Source of the DNA: Muribaculaceae bacterium
GTDB taxonomy: Bacteria > Bacteroidota > Bacteroidia > Bacteroidales > Muribaculaceae
Length of the DNA: 6,695 bases
Assembly (NCBI GenBank): GCA_009775375.1
Contig: VSPO01000146.1
Span: 1-6,695 of the forward strand
Direction of reading: 5' to 3'
Positions 1 to 5,169 of this stretch are shown here, one piece after another. Under the pieces are notes generated by a model that saw nothing but the letters and a program-made list of their open reading frames with translations, searched no databases and was not told where the DNA came from. Numbering within the stretch: position 1 is the stretch's first letter; every line of letters begins with the position of its first letter. A program made the translations under genes and the position numbers.

Positions 1-1173
1 CTGGAATTCTATCTCGGCCGCTCCGAAACTCCCGTGCTTGACGAGGACGGCAACCAAGTTTTCTACTCATCGGGGGCGATGGCGGTAAAGCCGAAGTATC
101 AGATTAAGCATATCCGCAAGCGTGAGAACCTCAATCTCTACATCTGGCTACACCCACGCAACACGCAGGAGCGTGTGCAAAACCGCAACACCCTCGCACT
201 CGCCGAGAAAATAAGGTTTGAGCGTGAGCAGGAGTTCCTTGAAGACCGTGAGGGTTATCGGCTTAAAAAGGATCGTCAGCGTGATTTCCTGCAATACTAC
301 CGTGACTTCTTCAACGACAATCCCAATCTCTCACGGATGTTGAAATGCTCCATTCGGCAGTCATACACCAAATTCATCAACTTTCTGTGGGAGTCGCCGA
401 GATACAGCCTATATGACACCGTACTACGAATGGAGCAACTCACATCCGACATGGTGATGGCATTTACCGACTATCTCAAAAAGCACGGCACTGGCGAGGG
501 ACCGAAAGGGATGTACGGACGGTTCAAAAAGGTCGTCACAGCCGCTTTTGACGAGGGTCTGATAAAGAAACATCCCTGCAAGGGGATAACTATCAAATGG
601 GATAGAAACTCTTTCTCAAAGGAGATATTAAGCCCCAACGAGATAAAGAAGCTGATGGCTCCCCGATACAAGGGTGAGAACACCGAAATGCAACGTGCGT
701 TCAGCTTCTGTCTTTTCACCGGCATCCGCTGGTGTGACGTGAAACTCTTGACATACGCCAATGTTGATCCGATGACAAAGACGCTCCGTTTCCAGCAAAA
801 TAAAGTCCGCAACATCAGCAGCCGCAGCTGGGTGACAACCCCGCTCACCGATGATATGCTTGCGTTGGTCGGCGAACCGACGACCAGTGACCGCTCCACC
901 GAGCCGATATTCAAAATCGGCCCTTATGTGAGCTGCAACCAGCAGTTGAAGAAATGGGTTGCCGAGGCAGGGATACGGAAGAAAATCTCATGGCATTGCA
1001 GCCTACACTCGTTTGCCGTCAACCTGCTCTCCAACGGTGCGAACATCAAGACTGTCGCCGACCTCATGGGGCATTCGAGCATAACAATGACGGAGAAATA
1101 CCTCCATGTAGTTGACAGCTTGAAGCAGGACGCAATCCACTCCCTCGGCTCAATCAGCTATGCGATGCCGTAG
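1..1173 (+). CDS. Tyrosine recombinase/integrase (int1), 5' end cut by window, Arg II replaced by Leu
   Basis: The reading frame is open to the left edge, so the true start lies outside the window; the GTG at 34 is probably internal. Residue numbers here count from that GTG. Residues 1 to about 75 resemble the arm-binding N-terminus of Bacteroidetes phage-type integrases (NLYIWLHPRNTQERVQNRNT). About 85-190 is the SAM-like core-binding domain, and 205-375 the catalytic domain. Visible catalytic positions are Arg I in TGIRWCD (232), Lys in QQNKV (257), His in WHCSLHSF (321), His in MGHS (347) and nucleophile Tyr in EKYLH (356). The HxxR arginine is Leu 324 (codon cta, 1003-1005), one base from Arg cga. 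Family members cut and rejoin DNA through a 3'-phosphotyrosyl intermediate; loss of Arg II normally cripples this. The protein may be inactive, or may bind DNA without full catalysis. The gene converges on the OMP gene across a palindrome-rich gap. Confidence 0.93.
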   Translation: MEFYLGRSETPVLDEDGNQVFYSSGAMAVKPKYQIKHIRKRENLNLYIWLHPRNTQERVQNRNTLALAEKIRFEREQEFLEDREGYRLKKDRQRDFLQYYRDFFNDNPNLSRMLKCSIRQSYTKFINFLWESPRYSLYDTVLRMEQLTSDMVMAFTDYLKKHGTGEGPKGMYGRFKKVVTAAFDEGLIKKHPCKGITIKWDRNSFSKEILSPNEIKKLMAPRYKGENTEMQRAFSFCLFTGIRWCDVKLLTYANVDPMTKTLRFQQNKVRNISSRSWVTTPLTDDMLALVGEPTTSDRSTEPIFKIGPYVSCNQQLKKWVAEAGIRKKISWHCSLHSFAVNLLSNGANIKTVADLMGHSSITMTEKYLHVVDSLKQDAIHSLGSISYAMP

Positions 1174-1215
1174 CATTTACCCCTTGGCATTCTTGACGCT
1201 TTGGCATTTTGACGG

Positions 1216-1249
1216 ACTCTCCGACCGACATCGGAGGGTTCTTCTTTTT
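1216..1249 (+). terminator. Rho-independent terminator after int1
   Basis: A 9-bp stem (1216-1224 with 1231-1239; CTCCGA/TCGGAG core, one G-T wobble) has a 6-nt loop and is followed by a T-rich run, tcttcttttt. It lies 42 bp past the int1 stop codon in the right orientation to end that transcript. Confidence 0.72.
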
Positions 1250-1270
1250 CAGCGGTCATCATTTTCGGAT

Positions 1271-1354
1271 TTTGGTTTGGTTCAGTGCGGGGGTGTATAT
1301 ATAAGGCTGCCCCAAACCAAGACTATATGGGGCGGTGAAAAGAAAAAACGATGA
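1271..1354 (+). repeat. Element A: hairpin plus 34-bp arm shared with element B
   Basis: The element begins with TTTGGTTTGGTTCAGT (1271-1286), which recurs exactly at 4756-4771. This forms an imperfect hairpin, GGTTTGG-TT-CAG (1274-1285) with CTG-CC-CCAAACC (1307-1318), around a TATATATA-containing loop. Immediately after it, 1321-1354 matches the reverse complement of 4837-4870 at 29 of 34 positions (core GGTGAAAAGAAAAA). Elements A and B therefore bracket the OMP gene. They could be recombination sites, ends of a mobile cassette, or structured transcript ends; the sequence alone does not decide. Confidence 0.8.
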
Positions 1355-1390
1355 AATTCACTTGCATTTTCTTCATTTTCTACATTTTCG

Positions 1391-1427
1391 ACCGCCAAAA
1401 TGCAGAAAGTGCAGAAAGTGTGGCGGT
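1391..1427. repeat. Hairpin ACCGCCA/TGGCGGT around tandem 9-mers
   Basis: A perfect 7-bp inverted repeat (1391-1397 with 1421-1427) encloses two adjacent exact copies of GCAGAAAGT (1402-1410 and 1411-1419). The 9-bp period is the same as in the neighbouring CCCCTTG-headed blocks. Directly upstream, 1361-1388 also reads as three loose 9-bp units (tcttcattt, tctacattt). Function unknown; iteron-like protein binding is one possibility. Confidence 0.6.
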
Positions 1428-1429
1428 GT

Positions 1430-1572
1430 CAGTCAACATTTTTCAGGAATTATCCCCTTGCACGCCTTGCACTCTTGCACACTTTGAAAATGCCAAAGTG
1501 TCAAGAATGCCACGGGGTAATCTTGAAATAATACGGATACCACACTCTCTTATTCCTTGATGAAGTTGACTG
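1430..1572. repeat. Nested imperfect palindrome, 143 bp
   Basis: The outer arms CAGTCAAC (1430-1437) and GTTGACTG (1565-1572) are perfect and continue inward with partial pairing (TTCAGGAAT against ATTCCTTGATGAA). Inside, ATTATCCCC...CACACTTT (1449-1485) pairs with AAAGTGTCAAGA...CGGGGTAAT (1495-1521). The structure is a hairpin within a hairpin, with asymmetric bulges. Confidence 0.6.
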
Positions 1573-1609
1573 CCCTATTGTGCAAAAGTGCAAAGAATGC
1601 AAGGGGTAT

Positions 1610-1871
1610 CAACGAGAAAAACATATTAATGGCAACGAGAAAAAAGGTCGGATATTCTTTGTTGGGCAAGATACCTTCCGAGTATCCCGAAAGGCGTTGT
1701 TCGCTCCCGATGGTCGGTTGATGTCATTATAGTGACCACGGTCATTGCAATGACGAAAGGCAACGAGAGAAAAAGGAGTGCAAGGATATGTTTCGGGATT
1801 CTTTTTTCTCCGAAAAGCCACAGTCGAAACCGCAGCCACTGCCGTGACCGCTCTTTGTTTTTCTCATTGCC
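1610..1871. repeat. Dispersed CAACGAGAAAAA motif, three direct copies and one inverted
   Basis: CAACGAGAAAAA occurs at 1610-1621 and 1633-1644, with a variant CAACGAGAGAAAAA at 1761-1774. An inverted copy, TTTTTCTCATTGCC, is at 1858-1871 (reverse complement GGCAATGAGAAAAA). Three of the four copies carry a GG before the CAA. No gene is convincing across this stretch. The weak open frame on the minus strand has no recognisable protein features. Confidence 0.5.
1694..1765. repeat. Nested palindrome with a perfect 14-bp core
   Basis: GTCATTGCAATGAC (1741-1754) is a perfect palindrome. A second GTCATT at 1723-1728 can pair with the same AATGAC half, bracketing TGACC-ac-GGTCA. CGTTG near 1694 and CAACG at 1761-1765 form outer arms. 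ATAGTGACC here (1729-1737) also occurs in the palindrome in the OMP leader (4570-4578). Confidence 0.5.
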
Positions 1872-1879
1872 ATAAGAGG

Positions 1880-1952
1880 TCGTTTTTAGGGTGGAGCGAG
1901 TTTATGTTTATGTATTACCCGTAATCCCCAAACTCGCCACCCCTAACCGACT
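1880..1952. repeat. Nested palindrome around ATTACccGTAAT
   Basis: TTTAGGGTGGAGCGAGTTT (1885-1903) pairs with AAACTCGCCACCCCTAA (1930-1946) apart from a 2-base bulge and one extra base. GTCG/CGAC arms extend it outward. The interior has its own inverted repeat, ATTAC-cc-GTAAT (1914-1925). It has no T-run, so it is a poor terminator. Confidence 0.62.
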
Positions 1953-1959
1953 ATAATCA

Positions 1960-1999
1960 TTGCACCCGGTACAATGGTAAACCACTATACCGAGTGCAA
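1960..1999. repeat. Hairpin TTGCACCCGGTA/TACCGAGTGCAA
   Basis: The arms 1960-1971 and 1988-1999 match at 11 of 12 positions around a 16-nt loop. The flanking and loop words ATCATTGCAC and AACCACTAT are also present, in the opposite order, in the right half of the leader palindrome at 4595-4616. This suggests the two structures are related. Confidence 0.6.
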
Positions 2000-2038
2000 C
2001 AAAATCATCAGCTCCGAGACACCGAGGAAATTACACCG

Positions 2039-2116
2039 TCAGGAAATTCCTTAGCATATTAGGGAATTTTCCGAGCCGCATATCGTTCCGATACGCTGAA
2101 AATATCCCCAATATGC
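2039..2116. repeat. Overlapping palindromes near the OMP 3' end
   Basis: GCATATTAGGGAATTTTC (2054-2071) pairs with GAAAATATCCCCAATATGC (2098-2116) with one mismatch and one bulge. Inside, TATCG-ttc-CGATA (2081-2093) forms a second stem. The left arm can instead pair leftward: GGAAATTCC (2042-2050) with GGGAATTTTCC (2062-2072). The two pairings are mutually exclusive, like a structural switch, though no such function is shown. Confidence 0.58.
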
Positions 2117-2133
2117 CAAAGGTCATCCTTTGG
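2116..2133 (-). terminator. Possible terminator hairpin of the OMP gene
   Basis: CCAAAGG (2116-2122) and CCTTTGG (2127-2133) form a perfect 7-bp stem with a 4-nt loop, 23 bp beyond the OMP stop codon. On the minus strand it is followed by catattgggg rather than a clean T-run. It is a weak intrinsic terminator at best, or a transcript-end stabiliser together with the adjoining palindrome. Confidence 0.4.
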
Positions 2134-2155
2134 AATCCTTGCCATTTTAGTCTTA

Positions 2156-4477
2156 TTACATACGGCTCTTTTCGTTTTCTCCAGCACCCGTGCCACGATA
2201 CTTAGAACGAGTAGTATTGAACTTGTATCTTATGGCAAAACGAATAGAGCGGGTTTCAAACTGATTATAGGTACAAGTCATTATATCTCCGCTATACATC
2301 GTAGCCTTGTCGGGATAGTTGTTCAACAAGTCAGTCGCATACAATGTAAGGGAAAGATTATTGTTGAGAAATGATTTACGCACCAACAAATCAATCTTAT
2401 TGGTTGGCTTTATGAAAGAGTTTTGACCGTTTCCGGCTGTCGTGAATTGAAAATCTGCTCCCAAAGTCCAATTCTTAGGCAATGAGAAAAGGTTTTCAAG
2501 GGTGAACGAGAAGAATGGCTTTCCGAGGGATAGTTTCTCTCCCCGGTATGTGGTGGTGTAAAATTGCTTCATCATACCGATTACAGGCTGGGGCTTCCAG
2601 CAGCCGATTGTCGGTTGTGCGCCAATGGCTACCTGAACCTGCGTGTAATGTGGCACGTTCTCAAATGACATCAGCTTTACAGCGAGGTCATCTTTATATG
2701 CGCTCGTTTCCCAAAAAATAGCGTCTGTTTCATGATTGACAGACACCTGTGCGAAAAAATATTTCCACATACCCATCAATTGGAAAAGATACATCTTTGT
2801 CGGTTGCAACTTCGGATTACCGCATTGATATGAAAAGCGATTGATATATTCAATACCTCCGTCAAGTTGTCGATATGTCGGACGTCGGGTCTTGTTAGTG
2901 AACGAGAACGAGAAGTTGACTTTATTAATTGGTGCGCTTAATGAGAACGTAGGAAAGAAATTGTTGTAGGTTTTCGATTGATCCTCTTGAAGCTGGTTAC
3001 CCTCAAAATACTTGTAATTGACGTGTTCATATCTTAATCCTGCCGAAATATTTACCGCTCCGAATGCTTGCGACAAAGTGGCAAAGACAGCGACATTATC
3101 TTCGTGAATGTCAGTTAATGAATTGTCAATCGGCGCACCATTATAGGAGTTCGCATAGTCCAACCGAGAGTTTGTGTATTCCTCGCCAACTTCTATATTG
3201 CCTTTCCATATAGGATAAGAAAGGATTAACTTTTCTGCTAACAAACGGCTTTTCTTCAAGCCCTCCGATACGATATGACGGTCATCATCTGGATTATTGG
3301 CATTGCTTTCAAATTGGTCATCGCTTCTATTGCCTCTTGATTGCGTGAAGTCAGCATTAAAATCCACATCAAGTTTCCCGAAAGAACCATTGTAGTATAG
3401 GTTTGCTTCCTGCACCGGTCTTCCATCTCCCTTATTAAGCCAATCAAATGATATTTCATCGGAGGAAGTCAATTCCGAGTGGGTGTAAAGATTTACATTG
3501 GATAGACCCATAGCATGTGTGTCACTTTTTTCTTGCCCGATACGGTAATAGGCACCGATTGAATGATTGCCCAAAAACTGATAACTAAAGCCGAGTTTGC
3601 CATACATGTAATTAAACTTTCCGATTGCTTTGGAAGAAATGAATTGGTGCATGGTGTTGTCGCCATATGTAACCATTTCAGCCTTGTCACGATTTAACTT
3701 TTTACCTACGTAGAAGTACCCATTACCAAAGATTTCCAATCCGTTATGTCGGTAATTAAGAGTTATGTCGGTCGTATTACGGAAAAAATGCGAGGCTCGT
3801 ATCTGGTCATAAAGATTTGCACCGAACCCCTCTCCTTTGGGTGGAATGGTCTTGATTTTTATTACAGATTGAACTTCCGATGAGTATTGCGCACCGGGAT
3901 TGGTGACGACCTCAACGGAACGGATATTCTCAGAACTTAGCTGCGACAATTCAGTTGGATTTCTTACGAGTTTGCCGTTGATGTATATCAGCGGTGTTCC
4001 TTTTCCGAAGACGGTAAACGAGCCGTCTGATTCGCTTACCAACGGAAGATGCGACAAGACATCATTCGCTGTTCCCAATTTGGACAGCACACTATTTTCC
4101 ACACTTGTTACCATAGCGTTCCCTTTGAGGCGTGTTGTCGGAAGATTGGCTTTGACAACTACCTCGTCGAGCATTACGGAAGATTCATTCAGCATTATCG
4201 TGCCAAAATCGCCTGTCGGTGCCATCGGCGCAAGATAATCCTCGTAACCCACCATAGCGATTTTTATCCTGTTGGCAGACGTAGAAGGATGTTCAAAGAC
4301 AAACCTACCGCTGTCATCGGTGACAACGCCACTGACAAATGTACTGTCTTTGAGGAGAACCACGTTGGCAAACGGGAGAGGTTCTTTATCCGCTCCTACG
4401 ACTATGCCCGTTAACACTTGTGCTGATACAGACAGCGACATCAAGAAAAGAAGAATGACTGTGATTGATTTACGCAT
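2156..4477 (-). CDS. Outer-membrane beta-barrel protein (OMP_b-brl_3/TonB-receptor-like)
   Basis: The 773-residue protein starts at the ATG at 4477-4475. That start puts a clean signal peptide at the N-terminus (MRKSITVILLFLMSLSVSA, cut before Q20). A TTG 13 codons upstream would bury the signal and is unlikely. Residues 20-105 form a carboxypeptidase-regulatory-like domain (TGIVVGADKEPLPFANVVL, VTDDSGRF, VGYEDY), ending at the LDEVVVKA linker. About 115-215 is plug-like (DVLSHLPLV, PLIYINGK, VEVVTNPGAQYSSEV). The remainder is an aromatic-rich beta-barrel whose last strand is RFAIRYKFN, followed by the family-typical tail KYRGTGAGENEKSRM. Length and both ends look complete. Such proteins sit in the outer membrane; the cargo is unknown and there is no SusD partner nearby. 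The gene is alone, opposite in strand to all its neighbours and visibly more AT-rich than int1, which fits a cassette acquired separately. Confidence 0.92.
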   Translation of the reverse strand: MRKSITVILLFLMSLSVSAQVLTGIVVGADKEPLPFANVVLLKDSTFVSGVVTDDSGRFVFEHPSTSANRIKIAMVGYEDYLAPMAPTGDFGTIMLNESSVMLDEVVVKANLPTTRLKGNAMVTSVENSVLSKLGTANDVLSHLPLVSESDGSFTVFGKGTPLIYINGKLVRNPTELSQLSSENIRSVEVVTNPGAQYSSEVQSVIKIKTIPPKGEGFGANLYDQIRASHFFRNTTDITLNYRHNGLEIFGNGYFYVGKKLNRDKAEMVTYGDNTMHQFISSKAIGKFNYMYGKLGFSYQFLGNHSIGAYYRIGQEKSDTHAMGLSNVNLYTHSELTSSDEISFDWLNKGDGRPVQEANLYYNGSFGKLDVDFNADFTQSRGNRSDDQFESNANNPDDDRHIVSEGLKKSRLLAEKLILSYPIWKGNIEVGEEYTNSRLDYANSYNGAPIDNSLTDIHEDNVAVFATLSQAFGAVNISAGLRYEHVNYKYFEGNQLQEDQSKTYNNFFPTFSLSAPINKVNFSFSFTNKTRRPTYRQLDGGIEYINRFSYQCGNPKLQPTKMYLFQLMGMWKYFFAQVSVNHETDAIFWETSAYKDDLAVKLMSFENVPHYTQVQVAIGAQPTIGCWKPQPVIGMMKQFYTTTYRGEKLSLGKPFFSFTLENLFSLPKNWTLGADFQFTTAGNGQNSFIKPTNKIDLLVRKSFLNNNLSLTLYATDLLNNYPDKATMYSGDIMTCTYNQFETRSIRFAIRYKFNTTRSKYRGTGAGENEKSRM

Positions 4478-4528
4478 ATTGTGATGTACTATTTTGAATG
4501 CAAAAACGTGAGCCAACTATGCCACGTC

Positions 4529-4645
4529 GTAATTGGAGGTCGTAGGAAACCTGTCGTGCAGATGTAACAATAGTGACCCACGCATATGCGTGAGAACCAC
4601 TATGCTATCATTGCACGCTTGAAAAGTTCCTACGTTCCCAATTAC
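4529..4645 (-). promoter_or_regulatory. 117-bp nested palindrome in the OMP leader
   Basis: The arms are nested about one centre. GTAATTGG (4529-4536) pairs with CCAATTAC (4638-4645), CGTAGGAA (4541-4548) with TTCCTACG (4627-4634), CGTGCA (4555-4560) with TGCACG (4612-4617), and ATAGTG (4570-4575) with CACTAT (4598-4603). At the centre is the perfect palindrome CACGCATATGCGTG (4579-4592). It lies between the likely promoter and the OMP start, so it would be transcribed as a long bulged hairpin ending 51 nt before the ATG. It could be a leader RNA structure, a small palindromic mobile element, or a recombinase substrate. Confidence 0.75.
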
Positions 4646-4708
4646 AAGATAAGCATATTGCTTCTTATTTTACCAAAATGTCCGGACTGACCATTGCCAA
4701 TCCGTCTG

Positions 4709-4739
4709 CAAAGTTACGAATTTTAATCGAGATGCCATA
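4709..4739 (-). promoter_or_regulatory. Likely Bacteroides-type promoter of the OMP gene
   Basis: Minus-strand TAACTTTG (4716-4709) is a perfect match to the Bacteroides -7 consensus TAnnTTTG. Upstream by 19 nt is TATG (4739-4736), a 3-of-4 match to the -33 TTTG. The spacing is standard for the primary sigma factor of the phylum. Transcription would begin near 4702, giving a leader of about 225 nt that contains the nested palindrome. The same bases read GTAACTTTGC, which also fits GTAnnTTTGC, the target consensus of CTnDOT-type conjugative transposons. Confidence 0.6.
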
Positions 4740-4755
4740 ATATCAACTGCATAAG

Positions 4756-4870
4756 TTTGGTTTGGTTCAGTCTTAGATATATACATCTAAACTGAACCAA
4801 ACCTATAAATATATGCTGGGCAAAAGAGAAATGTCCTCATCAATTTTTCTTTTCACCAGCCCATATATTC
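4756..4870 (+). repeat. Element B: two adjacent palindromes matching element A
   Basis: The first palindrome is a 20/19-bp inverted repeat with one extra base: GGTTTGGTTCAGTCTTAGAT (4759-4778) against ATCTAAACTGAACCAAACC (4785-4803), loop atatac. Its first 16 bases, from 4756, equal 1271-1286. The second, 4808-4869, is a looser inverted repeat (AATATATG-ctgggc-AAAAGAgAAA against TTTTTCTTTT-cacc-agcccATATATT). Its right arm, 4837-4870 read on the minus strand, matches 1321-1354 at 29 of 34 positions. It marks the right flank of the OMP segment. Confidence 0.8.
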
Positions 4871-5058
4871 ACCTCCATACCGACCACCGAAAGAAGAAAA
4901 CCGAGGCAAAAGAATAGAACTAAAAATAACTAACGCCTGCAAATTAATCTTAAATAATTGCTTTTAATTCTACTTATAAGCCCTATTTAGTACATTATTA
5001 GTACAAGCAATATTGAATATGATATTAATTATCAAGTAGTTATATTGGTATAAAATAA
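4871..5058. other. AT-rich spacer upstream of the recombinase remnant
   Basis: No gene is visible. The stretch is strongly AT-rich and contains two copies of TTAGTACA (4987-4994 and 4998-5005, 11 bp apart) and short AT palindromes such as CAATATTG. It probably holds the promoter for int2, but no box pair is clear enough to place. Coding similarity to recombinases begins abruptly at 5059. Confidence 0.4.
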
Positions 5059-5154
5059 ACCACTCAGGTATATGCCCGTGTAAGCCCGAAAAAACTATTT
5101 GAGGACATGGACAAGTTCATTAAAGCGACCGAAGATTTCAAACTCACTCTTTAA
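5059..5154 (+). pseudogene. C-terminal remnant of a third tyrosine recombinase
   Basis: Thirty-one codons follow an in-frame TAA (5056-5058) and read TTQVYARVSPKK...DMDKFIKATEDF to a stop at 5152-5154. TTQVYARV is the segment around the nucleophilic tyrosine (codon 5071-5073) of Bacteroidetes integrases, and DMDKFIKA is the usual tail. int2 has TTQGYARI and DMDKLMER at the same places, so the remnant is a paralogue of int2. It ends 15 bp before the int2 start, the spacing expected of tandem recombinase genes in one operon. Nothing resembling the rest of the gene is present upstream. The junction near 5059 therefore looks like a deletion or insertion breakpoint. The match is short but specific in both motifs. 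Confidence 0.75.
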
Positions 5155-5169
5155 TACTTAAAAAATAAT

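Larger units (their letters stand above)
1177..1520. repeat. 34-bp inverted repeat pair (1177-1210 and 1487-1520)
   Basis: The left arm starts 3 bases after the int1 stop codon. The reverse complement of 1487-1520 matches it at 32 of 34 positions. Both arms read TACCCC, then GGCATTCTTGAC, then CTTTGGCATTTT. The arms enclose 276 bp holding the int1 terminator, element A and a small tandem repeat. Two related but more diverged blocks follow: + strand 1449-1486, containing CCCCTTGCACGCCTTGCAC, and the reverse complement of 1577-1609, which begins ATACCCCTTGCATTC. Each block is an ACCCCTTG head followed by about three degenerate 9-bp units close to TTGCACTTT. The arrangement fits an invertible segment or a repeated binding site. 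No gene lies inside. Confidence 0.85.

Noticed and set aside
34..36. GTG at 34 as the start of int1
   Set aside because: The frame is open upstream to the edge and the upstream residues fit the arm-binding domain, so the start is outside the window.
1274..1318. Element A hairpin as an intrinsic terminator of int1
   Set aside because: No T-run follows the stem, and a better terminator is already present at 1216-1249.
1361..1520. CRISPR array suggested by short regular repeats
   Set aside because: Units are only 9 bp, degenerate, in both orientations and without unique spacers; there are no cas genes.
1160..1560. Two short + strand open frames after int1 (64 and 69 codons)
   Set aside because: They overlap the terminator and repeat blocks, resemble no protein family I know, and have low-complexity or aromatic-rich sequences produced by the repeats.
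1609..1839. 76-codon open frame on the minus strand in the intergenic region
   Set aside because: No family resemblance, no plausible regulatory context, and it is made of the dispersed repeats and a palindrome.
4475..4516. Upstream TTG start for the OMP gene (13 extra residues)
   Set aside because: It would put polar residues before the signal peptide; the ATG at 4477 gives a normal signal sequence.
4529..4645. Classical Bacteroides invertible promoter flanked by inverted repeats
   Set aside because: The interior is itself palindromic, so inversion would change little, and no clear -33/-7 pair lies inside; the better promoter is outside at 4709-4739.
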